The notes under the pieces are model-generated. The model was not told the origin of the DNA. It saw only the letters and a list, made by a program, of their open reading frames with translations, and ran no database searches. From Ilyonectria destructans (taxonomy: Eukaryota; Ascomycota; Sordariomycetes; Hypocreales; Nectriaceae), in assembly GCA_020740775.1 (NCBI GenBank), contig JAHEWK010000011.1:2232001-2296000 (forward strand): 64,000 nt of DNA, given 5' to 3'. The position numbers and the translations under genes are program-made. Positions 43,446-54,100 of the stretch are shown here, in pieces. The number at the start of each line of letters is the position of its first letter. The first letter of the stretch is position 1.

Positions 43446-44898
43446 ATGAATCTCCTGCTGTCCGACGACTACCTGCTTCAGGATTATCCTGAAAACATTA
43501 CGAACACGATCCGATCGGGACATGCGACCATGCTTCGCTTCAATCGCAAGGGCGACTACCTTGCCTCCGGTCGAGTCGACGGCACTGTTGTGGTGTGGGA
43601 TCTCGAGACCATGGGTGTCGCGAGGAAGCTGAGGGGCCACAACAAGAGCATCACTTTCTTGAGCTGGTCAAGATGCGGTAGATACTTGCTGTCGACTTGC
43701 CAGGGTTGGAAGGCCATCCTCTGGGATCTCCAAGACGGCAAGAGGCTGCGCGAGGTGCGCTTCCGCGCCCCAGTGTACATGGCCGAGCTACATCCCTGGA
43801 ACCAGTGAGTTGGCCTGGATACTGTGTGATGTTCATATGCTGATGCACACCAGTCTTGAACTCGTCGCCGCGCTCTTCGAGGAGCAGCCGGTCGTCGTCG
43901 ACATGACCGAGCCCGTCGACGTGAAGCACATACTCCCATCCGCACCGAAACGATCAAATACCGACGGCGATGCGGCATTGAAGGAGAAGCAGGCAAAAGA
44001 AGACGCCAAACAGATGACAACATCCATCATCTGGAGTGCCACCGGAGACCACGTCCTCGCTGGAACAAACAAAGGGAGACTCAACATTATCGACGCCAAG
44101 TCTTACGAGATCATATACTCGGACAAAATATGCTCAGGAGCAATCACCACGATGCGGACTACAGGGTCAGGCCGGGAGCTGCTGGTGAACTCGCAAGACC
44201 GAATCATTCGAACATTTCGAATACCAAACCTCTCCACCGAGGACCTCGACCTGGACACCTTACAATTACCACTAGAACACAAGTTCCAAGATGTCGTCAA
44301 CAAACTGTCCTGGAACCACGTCACATTCAGCGCGACCGGAGAGTATGTGGCAGCCTCGACATATAACAACCATGAGCTGTATGTATGGGAACGCAATCAC
44401 GGCAGTCTCGTGTGCATGCTCAAGGACCCGAAGGAGGAGCAGGGAGTGATAGAGTGGCACCCAGCTCGTGCACTTTTGGCTGCATGCGGCCTGGAGACGG
44501 GGCGGATATACATATGGTCTGTGATTAGTCCACAGAAGTGGTCGGCGCTGGCGCCAGACTTTGCAGAGGTCGAGGAGAATGTGGAGTACATCGAGCGGGA
44601 GGATGAGTTCGATATCTATGCGCAAGAGGAGATCCACCGGCGGCGACTCGATGCGGAGGACGAGGACGTTGATGTTCTGACGCTTGATCCGTCTAAGGCC
44701 TTGGACGAGGGTGACGGCTTCCGGATGCCAATTCTCTTCAACCTTGGCGAGAGCGACAGCGAGGACGAGTTTATCGCGGTGTCTACCGGAACCATGAGAC
44801 GTAGGAGTCCTGGCGAGGGTCAGGGCGATTTGGATGGGGCGGTCGAGAAGGTGACAGTAAAGAAGTCAGGCAAGGGAGCCAGAAGTAGGAAGCGATAA
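43446..44898 (+). CDS. SWD1: COMPASS (Set1 complex) subunit Swd1/RbBP5, WD40 protein
   Basis: Exons 43446-43804 and 43854-44898 (49-nt intron) give 467 aa from ATG 43446 (MNLLLSDDYLLQDYPENI). WD repeats cover residues ~20-330: FNRKGDYLASGRVDGTVVVWD, SWSRCGRYLLSTCQGWKAIL, IIWSATGDHVLAGTNKG, SATGEYVAASTYNNHELYVW and HPARALLAACGLETGRIYIW. After the propeller comes the RbBP5-specific hinge (ALAPDFAEVEENVEYIEREDEFD), the segment that in RbBP5 contacts Ash2L and activates the SET domain. The C-terminus is disordered and basic. Role: Set1/COMPASS methylation of histone H3 lysine 4 at transcribed genes. The hinge separates it from generic WD40 proteins. Confidence 0.93.
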
Positions 44899-45545
44899 AG
44901 AGACAAAGATACCAGAGAGAGCTGTCAGAGTTAGGCTGAACCGAGCTAGATACGGTATTAGTTAGCGTCATGAAACTCAAGACACGTCTCGTCTCGCCTT
45001 GACGTAGGCCAGCATGATCAATGACAAAGGAGTCGCAACGATGCGACAAGGCGCCCTTTGTTTCGTCTGTAATTGTTGCTTCGCGTGACTGCACAGTGAA
45101 TGGATACTTGCCTCGCGTAATGAAAGAGGGTATGCACAAGGATGAAGGAACTAATGAAGGCAAACATGGGCTGAAGCTGAAGGATTCGCACCGGGTCTTG
45201 GATGATGCACTAGTTGCAATTTAGCTAATCCAGATCCATCGCTCCCTCACTTTCATCACTCTCTTGATCACCTCCCAAAAATTGGAAGCTCAATAGCCTC
45301 AGGCGACCCATGGTGATGTCCTAATGTCCTTTCACATTTTGTCTCCATGGGCATCCTCCGAGATTCCATTGCTCCCTTCACCTTTATCACTCTCTTGATC
45401 AACCTCCATCCCAAAAAATTGGAAGCTCAATAGCCTCAGGCGACCCATGGTGAAGCCCTAATGTCCTTTCACATTTTGTCTCCATGGGTATCCTCTGAGA
45501 TTCCATCGCGAGACTCGATGAAGAACGGTACTAAACCACTGGGGT
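44899..45545. other. Intergenic between SWD1 and the F-box-like gene
   Basis: 647 bp with a two-copy tandem duplication (45235-45501, separate entry) and, at 45105-45127, one member of a 23-bp direct repeat whose partner is at 50468-50490. No gene supported. Confidence 0.45.
45235..45501. repeat. Tandem duplication, two copies of ~130-137 bp
   Basis: Copy 1 is 45235-45364 and copy 2 is 45365-45501. They share long identical blocks (for example TTGGAAGCTCAATAGCCTCA and TCCTTTCACATTTTGTCTCC), separated by point differences and a small indel near the middle of the unit. The unit has no open frame and resembles no known element. Confidence 0.9.
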
Positions 45546-46837
45546 TCAATCGAAAACTCCGATGGGAAAGCCTTCGGAGTGGGTCATTGTGCGTGTGTCC
45601 CCGGACATGACAACCACTTCGGCACTGCCGTGTGTCCTGGTTGCTTGGGCGCAGTTAGGAAACCTGCCCAACACAAGAATTTGCTGAAGATGTGGCAAAC
45701 AGGCGCTGAATCGACGGGCTAATCCTTCACGCCAAGCGTCGAGCTGCCCAGGCGTGAGAAAGTGATGCCCCCCAGGTCCATGTCCCCCTGGCCCATAAAG
45801 GAAACTAGGCCGCACTTGATTGTACCCCATGGATACCGATAAGCGCTCTAGCTTTGGCATTGCCTCGATCTGAGCCACCATATATCTGGCATATTGCTTC
45901 TGTTTTGTATGATAGTTAGCCGCTGTTCATGGATCTTCTACGGGCGGCTATGGGAAAAGGGCAGTCTGTATGGCCTAGTAGTACTCACAAACAGGGGCAA
46001 ATCTTCGTCCTCGAGCGTCTGTCCATTCATAAAATCCCTCGACCCACAGGAAACGGATAGCCATTCGAGGTTCTTGAAGCATCTGGCAGCGCTCTTCACG
46101 GCCTTCGCGCTGAAGCGTTCTCCCGGATCGGGAATTGTGCCGACGACATGTAGCCGTTTCAGCCCTCTATGGTATTTGACTGCTTTCTTGTATGCGAGTG
46201 AATCGGTATCGACATCGATGCTCAATGCCTCCAGAGTGCCTCCGACACAATGAGTAACTGCGGCGAGAGTGAGATCATCAACGGCAAAAATTTTGAGACG
46301 CGAAATTCTCTCCCACTTGTGGCCGATGGGCATGGAAAGTACCAAGGAATCTACCTGGGCGGGAGATAAAGCTCTAAGGTCAAGAGCAAGGCTGCGGAGG
46401 TTTATCATCAACTGGGTACATTGCAGGATGCGTAGCGGTAGTGCATCATCCACCGAAGGTCTGATGTTCCATGGACTACCCCAGTTTGGACCATGTCCAC
46501 CTGGGTAGGTGTGCAGGAGAATCGTAATAGTGGCGTGGCTATTACATTAGAAGAGTTTATTAACAGTCAGAATTGAAACATACCGTATATGCTCCCGCAC
46601 TTGAACCATGTTCGGATCTGTCCTTCCATGGATAAGCGCCCACAAAGCGCATGAAAGGATCGTCTGTGTATCCTCAAAGCAGATCTCCTTGAACATTTCA
46701 CGGCAAAAGAACTCTCGACAGATCTTCGAGGCTTGGGCAATTGCATTGAAATTTTCTCTGTCGGCCAATGATGCAATAGCGGACAATACCTCTGGTGGCA
46801 TCCCGTGAAGGGTCGCCTTCGCGTTAGAGTCCGCCAT
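45546..46837 (-). CDS. F-box/LRR-like protein, lineage-specific
   Basis: Minus-strand exons 46584-46837, 45989-46538 and 45546-45899 (45- and 89-nt introns) give 385 aa. Residues ~9-45 (LHGMPPEVLSAIASLADREN, then FNAIAQASKICREFF) look like a divergent F-box. The middle has leucine-rich repeat character (LMINLRSLALDLRALSPAQV, HCVGGTLEALSIDVDTDSL, YHRGLKRLHVVGTI, CFKNLEWLSVSCGS). The third exon continues with KLERLSVSMGYNQV and a Gly/His-rich insert (GPGGHGPGGHHF). F-box proteins recruit substrates to SCF ubiquitin ligases; the target is unknown. Such genes are abundant and variable in Pezizomycotina. Both splice junctions were picked for frame continuity, so exon edges are less certain than in the conserved genes. 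It is divergent from the SNF2-like gene. Confidence 0.62.
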
Positions 46838-47341
46838 ATTCGAATGGTTGCAAGTCTAGCTCGGAAGAGCGCGCTTCGTACGTAGTGCTTAGTCGGTCGG
46901 AATACACTGCTTTGAGCGTCATCCACGGGGTGTATGGTGTAGGACCATGCAACAAAAATGAAGTCTTCGTAATTGGGGATTTGGTGTTGAGGTTGTCCCA
47001 GGTCAGGTTTTTTAAGAGTACCTACTCTGAAGGGGAAAGAATTTATGAGGGAAACAAGTCGGGGCTGACGTAAACTCTCGATGTCGTGAATCACTGTACG
47101 GAAGGCAGCCTGAAGGCCATGCAGCACGCCATAAGGAAGTAGAGTGCTTTCTTTGCCATACAAATTGTATGTGTTGCCGAGCGAAGACCTCATCATCCCA
47201 GTGTAAGCAAGCCTGCTCTATTTACTACAGCTCCACCCCCTTTGGAGGCTGGGGCATCTTCAACTTGCCGCAGACATCATTCTCTTGTGCATCGGGCACA
47301 CTTCTCTTCTGCATCAGGCACACTCGCCACCACGCATCAAG
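46838..47341. promoter_or_regulatory. Divergent promoter region F-box / SNF2-like gene
   Basis: 504 bp between two divergent starts. Two near-copies of CATCGGGCACACTTCTC / CATCAGGCACACTCGCC-type text lie at about 47290-47335, just before the SNF2 ATG. No further site defined. Confidence 0.35.
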
Positions 47342-50289
47342 ATGACAGATTTAACGCGTCTCAAGGAGGCACTAGAACTCATCGAACGCCCGCTCCGACT
47401 AGCAAACAACCGTTTTCAGCGGCGATGTGAAGACAAGACGCTACAGGGGCAGAAAGACTTGACGCGGTGGGTTGACCGCGACCTCCGCCCTGGTCTGTAT
47501 ATGCCGGATCTAGCCAGAGAGAAAGCGCGTTGCAGCGGTGACGATGCCAGGGCTGGGAGAAAGCGGAAGGGCAACGCAGTTAACGACCCAACTGAAAGCG
47601 ACACTGTGCTTGATGCATTGGAGCCAGAAGATCTCAACAGCAAGCGTCTCTGCAACTACGATGGAACCGAGCCTCGAAACGAAACCTACGATATTCAGAC
47701 CGACACCACTCTCGATCGCTCGGGCTTTGCGGGCTGCCTCAGAGTCGCTGGGAAGGCTGTGGATATACTTGATCATCTCAACAGCCCCGGGTTCATGGAA
47801 CATTTGGTAAGCTCTTCTCGATCCGCTAGGGACCTGCAGTGTTCTCCCCTTTCTCTCTCACTCGTGGGTTATGTATACTAACTAGGATTGGATAGACATC
47901 CCTCACCAGTACAAATCTGCAGCCGACGCCGGTCCAAGGGCTTCAGACCCAATTACGACCCTGGCAACTTACAGGCAAGGAGAGACTCAAGATCCTTGCT
48001 CATTCAGAGTTCCGAGGAGGTTTCTTATGCGATGCCGTTGGACTCGGCAAGTCTTTGACCGCTTTAACTGCAGCCATAGAGCTACGCGAGAAAATGTTGC
48101 CTCGTTGTGGCTTTATCTTGGTGGTTTGTCGTCCGGGCTGCATGGTGCAATGGTGGGATGAGATTAAGACGCACTACAAGAAGGTAAATGCCATGCCATC
48201 TGTTGTATGGTCATATACTGACATCATTAAATAGGATATGCGTCCTTCATGCATCATCCTCGATAGCGTCGACTTTCCTGTTGAGGAGCTCCTCGAATAC
48301 GATGTGGTTGTGTGCAGTGGTCCTTTCCTTCGCCAACGATATAACGACTGGATGCAGTTCCAAGCATACTTCAGTGTCCTCCACGCCTTTTCGATTGACA
48401 AAGCGAATGAGTTGTTCAAGTCGATGCCTAAGCGTATTCATGCCCCATTGCACTCGGACCTATACAGCGATCTCAACAAGCACATTGCATGTTTGATCGT
48501 GGACGAGTCCCATGACGCCAAGAACGAAGACTCCCAGCTGAACCAGGCCGTCCGATCACTGCGATACACATACGCGTTTCTCTTGACAGGAACCCCCATG
48601 TTCAATACGTGGGCGGATTTGGCTGGCCAGGCAATGATGCTACCTGGAGGGGGGCCATTTCTTGACCTGCAACACTATCGCCAACTGTTCTGCGGGAATG
48701 ATGGCGATGGCAGGAGTGTGGTGTATCAGCCACGAGGTGCCCAGGAGCGCATGTTTTCAGTGCTCTTCTCGGCAATGATTATCGGTCGTCCGAAGTCAGT
48801 CCTCAACTTGCCTGAATTGGAGACCACAGATGTCGTCTTCAGCCTTGAGAGCAACAGGATGGAATTGCTCCAAATCTCCCGCTGTGTGTCGACCGGCTTG
48901 CGGCTTCTCGCGAGCAGCAGATCCGGTATGCACAACAAGGCCTCAAGCCTCAGAGGGGGATTTGCGCAGCTTTCTAAAGCCCAACGACTGGCTGCGAACC
49001 CCATCCTTGTAACGATTCCCAAGATCCTTCGAAATACCACCGAGTCTGACGAAGATGAGGAGGAGGCCACCGAAAATGAGGATGATGTCTTTGACAAAGA
49101 GGTTGAAGCCGCTCTTGAGAATTTTCTCAAAGAAGAAGCCCTGCCGTTAGGACTTGATTTGCGTGGGCTTGATTCTTCTCAGTTTGAACGATTCCAGGAT
49201 TCTTTCAGGAAGACACGCCATAGATCATCTATAGCGTGCATTCAAGCTTCCGAATCTGATGACGAGACTGGCTTGGATTGTCAATCCAACGTGGATCCGG
49301 ACGCGAATGTTGCTGAGCAAATTGTTGGCGAGGATGAGCTCAAGTCTTCTCTGAGACCGATCTATCTAGAAGAAGATTTCATGTCCGACGAAGATTCTGG
49401 AGATGAGACATCCGATCCCAGAGACGGCCGCAGCAACGCTCAAGATCCAGACTCGGATGAAGGCAACAAGGACGTGCCCAGAGAGTCAGAGTCAGAGTCA
49501 GAGTCAGAGTCAGACGTGCATTACACACGATTGCAGGGACGGGCGCACCCAGGCTTCACCAGAAGATGGCTGAGACGGCTTACGTTGCTGCCTGACCATC
49601 AAATCTTCTCGCCACGTGTACAGGCCATCGTGGATCAAGTACGAACTATCCGACAAGACTACCCAGACGACAAGATCCTTATTGCCTCGACATCGGTTAT
49701 GTTTCTCGATATTATGAAGGAAGCGATGTCCCGTCGAGCTGGGATAGAATCGGGCTTTGAGTATGAGGCTGCCGAATATAATGGCACAATATCCCTCGAC
49801 GAGCGGGTAGATGTCGTCCGGAGGTTCAATTTTCCAGAAACTGGTACAAAAGTACTGTTGCTAGGCGCAGCTTCCGGTGGAACTGGTCTGAATCTAGCCG
49901 GAGCATCCCATGTCATCATTGCTGAGCCTTTTTGGACACCGGGATTGGAAGTGCAGGTCGTAGGCCGGGCTTACCGTATGCCGCAAACCAAGGTGGTTTA
50001 CGTCTGGAAAATGATTTGTCCACAATCAGACATCGACATGCACCTAATTAAGAGTGTCACCCGAAAACAGAGTTTCCTCCAGATTGTGGAGCCTTTCTTC
50101 ATACGAGACGATACCTTCGAGTTCATCATGCCGCGTTTACCATCACGCCAAGAGCTTGAAGCAGAGGCTCGGAATCCAGACAATGATGACCTTGGGGATT
50201 CGGCTATGGATTGTGACGGCGAGTCTTACATTGAGGATGAAATCATGGCTTTTCACCGGGAGGATTCTGGCAGCGATATTGGCATTTAG
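47342..50289 (+). CDS. SNF2-family DNA-dependent ATPase/helicase-like protein
   Basis: Exons 47342-47806, 47896-48183 and 48235-50289 give 935 aa. The ATPase lobe starts in exon 2: LRPWQLTGKERLKIL (Q-motif region), GFLCDAVGLGKSLTAL (motif I, K207), motif II DESH (341-344, DEAH variant) and FLLTGTPMFNTWADL (motif III). An acidic spacer with an (SE)n run near residue 715 separates it from lobe 2: DDKILIASTSVMFLDIMKEA, VLLLGAASGGTGLNLAGASH (motif V) and QVVGRAYRMPQTKVVYVWKM (motif VI). Both lobes are complete, so an active remodeller or translocase is plausible, but no RING, HIRAN, chromo or bromo domain points to Rad5, ISWI or Swi2. It belongs with the numerous fungus-specific SNF2-like proteins of unknown function. 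The first-intron acceptor (GGATAG) is the only one that keeps the motif frame. Confidence 0.85.
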
Positions 50290-51138
50290 GTTGGACACAA
50301 GGATATGGACGTGGGCCATGCATACAAGACAGCTAGAAGTTCAGAGGAGTGGAGAGATGAAACCGATTTGGTACGGAGTACCTAGGCATTGACTCGAATG
50401 TGCAGGGGCTTGAGTCATCGGCGTGTTGTCCAGTCCGGCGAGCTGGTCGGAGATTATCAAGTAGCGGTACTTGCCTCGCGTGATGAAAGACAGGGGGGGA
50501 CAAAATAATCAGCGCGAAGTTGGAGGCAGACACGATGAAACTCGCAGATTTTTCCTTTAGTCAGCACGTGAGAGCGTGCCCAAAAGGTACCCGGTACCTG
50601 TGATTGTCTCTGCCTGAGGCCACATTCATGTAGCTCCAGGGAGGTCTCCGTGGCCCAAACAGGCTTAGTGTCATCGCTGCGTCCGCCAGCCGCCTCAAGT
50701 CCAGATTCTTTCAGGCTTCCTCCGATCCTCTCGCCTTAACCACGTCAAAACTTTGCCCTCAGCATCAAATCATCATCGCGCGCGTCGGGCATCGCGCGCA
50801 ACGTCTCGAAGCATACCCCCGACCGACCGACGATAGAGTCCGGCGCGACTTCCGATCTTTCGCGACTTTCGAGGTGGCGGCGACGGGGGAGACCAGCCCG
50901 AGGATCTCCTGGGCCGTTGGCCAGGACAGGCGTTGCCGTTCAGCGCCATCATCATTCACGTTTGACGGCATTTGCCATCGGTTTAGCGATTTTGCGCGAT
51001 AGAGAACCTGGTTTTTCGCATTTCTTTCTCTTTGACACCGACTTTTCGCGCCTCGCTGCGTGTTCGCGCGCGTCCTGACCGCAGTTCTCACTTTTCGCTC
51101 CTTTTTCGTTCCCGCCAGAATCATCCCCAACCGCCACC
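50290..51138. promoter_or_regulatory. RPB1 upstream region
   Basis: 849 bp. Features: a CCTAGG palindrome (50381-50386), the right member of a 23-bp direct repeat (50468-50490), CACGTG (50565-50570), and a GGTACCCGGTACC element (~50588-50600). The last ~400 bases are G+C-rich with CGCG runs, then a C/T-rich leader ending CCGCCACC just before the ATG. Confidence 0.45.
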
Positions 51139-54100
51139 ATGGCGAACCTCTACTTCACCCACTCGAGCGCTCCGCTCAAGACGGTGGAAGAGATTCAGTT
51201 CGGCTTGATGTCCCCCGAGGAAATCAAGAATATGAGTGTCTGCCATATCCTATACCCCGAGACCATGGAAGAGAACAAGGTCAAACCACGCGATGGTGGC
51301 CTCAACGACCCTCTTCTCGGCTCGATCGATCGACAGTTTCGATGCAAGACCTGCAACCAGGCGATGGGCGAATGTCCCGGTCACTTCGGACACATCGAGC
51401 TCGCGAAACCCGTGTACCATCCGGGTTTTATCAAGAAGGTCAAGAAGATTTTGGAGATTGTCTGCCACAACTGCAGCAAAGTGTTGGCCGATAAAGTTGG
51501 TCCACTCACTCCATAAAGGTTCCTGGCCTATTGGATGCTAACCTGATACTCTCAGAGCGATGTCGAATTCGCTGCGGCCATTAACACTCGAGACCCCAAA
51601 GTCCGTTTCCACCGTGTTTGGGAGGTTTGCAAGAAGAAGCATAGATGCGAGAACGAAGATAGGAACGACAAGAACAAGGAGGAATTCGCTCCGGGATTGA
51701 AGCTGCCTGCGGTCGAGAACCACGGTGGCTGTGGCAATGTGCAGCCCAACGTCCGACAAGCAGCTCTCCAGCTCAAGGCTGCCTTTGATGTTCCCCAGGA
51801 GGATGGTGTCAAGCGACGAGAGACCACTCCCATCACCCCGGAGATGGCCCACGCCATTCTTCGAAGGATCAGTGAGGAAGACCTGCTCAACATGGGTCTC
51901 AACTCTGATTACGCTCGCCCCGAGTGGATGGTCCTGACCGTCCTCCCGGTGCCTCCCCCTCCTGTCCGACCCAGTATCTCCATGGATGGCACTAGCACCG
52001 GCATGCGAAACGAAGATGATTTGACCTACAAGCTGGGTGATATCATCCGTGCCAACGGTAATGTCAAGCAGGCTATCCGCGAAGGATCTCCTCAGCACAT
52101 TGCGAGAGACTTCGAGGAGTTGCTGCAGTACCACGTCGCAACCTACATGGACAATGACATTGCTGGCCAGCCCCGTGCTCTGCAAAAGAGTGGACGTCCT
52201 GTCAAGGCTATCCGAGCTCGTCTAAAGGGCAAAGAAGGTCGTCTCCGAGGCAATTTGATGGGAAAGCGTGTCGATTTCTCGGCTCGTACTGTCATCACTG
52301 GTGATGCCAATCTTTCCCTGCACGAAGTCGGTGTTCCCCGCAGTATTGCGAGGACTCTGACATACCCGGAGACTGTAACACCTTACAACATCGGCCGGTT
52401 GCACCAGCTTGTTGAGAACGGACCGAACGAGCACCCGGGAGCCAAGTACGTTATCCGGTCTGACGGCACTCGAATCGATCTGCGACATCACCGACGTGCA
52501 GCACAGATTTCTCTGGAATACGGATGGAAGGTTGAGCGTCATCTGATTGATGGCGACTACATCATTTTCAACCGTCAGCCTTCACTTCACAAGGAGTCTA
52601 TGATGGGTCATCGTGTCCGCGTCATGCCCTATTCCACTTTCCGCCTGAACCTCTCTGTCACATCTCCATACAACGCCGATTTCGACGGTGACGAGATGAA
52701 CTTGCACGTTCCTCAAAGTGAAGAGACGCGAGCTGAAGTGAAGGAGCTCTGTCTTGTGCCCTTGAACATTGTGTCGCCCCAGAAGAACGGACCCCTGATG
52801 GGTATCGTCCAGGACTCTCTGGCCGGTGTCTACAAACTCTGCCGACGAGACACTTTCCTTACCAAGCAGCAAGTGATGGACCAGATGCTATGGGTTCCCA
52901 ACTGGGATGGCATCATCCCTCAGCCAGCCATCTTGAAGCCCCAACCCCGATGGACTGGTAAGCAGATCATCAGCATGGTCATTCCCAAGGAAGTGAGCTT
53001 GCACAGCGCCCCGGATAGCAAAGAAGACAACCCTCTTAAGGATGAGGGTCTTCTGATCCAGTCGGGCCATCTCATGTGGGGTCTTCTCACTAAGAAGTAC
53101 GTTGGTGCGGCTGCTGGAGGTATTGTTCACGTCAGCTACAACGAACTTGGACCCCAGGGCGCCATGGCGTTCCTGAACGGTGTGCAGCAAGTTGTGACTC
53201 ACTGGCTGTTGCAAACTGGTCACAGTATCGGTATCGGTGACACAATTCCTGACAAGGCGACCATTGAGAAGGTCCAGGTCCATATCGATGAGGAGAAGGC
53301 TGAGGTCGCGAGGTTGACTGCACAAGCCACCGCGAACGAGCTGGAAGCCCTTCCTGGTATGAACGTCCGAGCCACCTTTGAGAACAAGGTCTCCATGGCC
53401 CTGAACCAGGCTCGTGATAAGGCCGGTACCACTACACAGAAGAGTCTGAAGGATTCGAACAACGCCGTCACCATGGCCTCTTCGGGTTCCAAGGGTTCAT
53501 CCATCAACATCTCACAGATGACTGCTCTTGTCGGTCAGCAGATTGTTGAGGGTAAGCGTATTCCCTTCGGATTCAAGTACCGTACGCTCCCCCACTTTAC
53601 CAAGGATGATTACTCTCCCGAAGCCCGTGGCTTCGTCGAGAATTCTTATCTACGTGGCCTTACCCCGTCCGAGTTCTTCTTCCACGCCATGGCTGGTCGA
53701 GAAGGTCTTATTGATACCGCAGTCAAGACTGCTGAAACTGGTTACATCCAGCGTCGACTGGTCAAGGCACTCGAGGACTTGAGTGCGCGATACGATGGAA
53801 CCGTCCGAAACTCTTTGGGAGATGTTGTGCAATTCTTATACGGCGAAGACGGTCTGGATGCTATGTGCATCGAGAAGCAAAAGCTGGGAATTCTCAACAT
53901 GTCGGACTCTCAATTTGAGAAGAAGTACCGACTGGATCTTGCCAACCCTCCAGAATGGTTTAAGAAGGACTACGAATACGGCAACGAGTTGACTGGAGAC
54001 AAGCCCTCCATGGCCCTCCTTGATGCTGAGTGGGATGCATTGCTCTCCGATCGTCGGGTGGTTCGAAGAATCAACAAGGCCAAGATGAACGAGGAAATGA

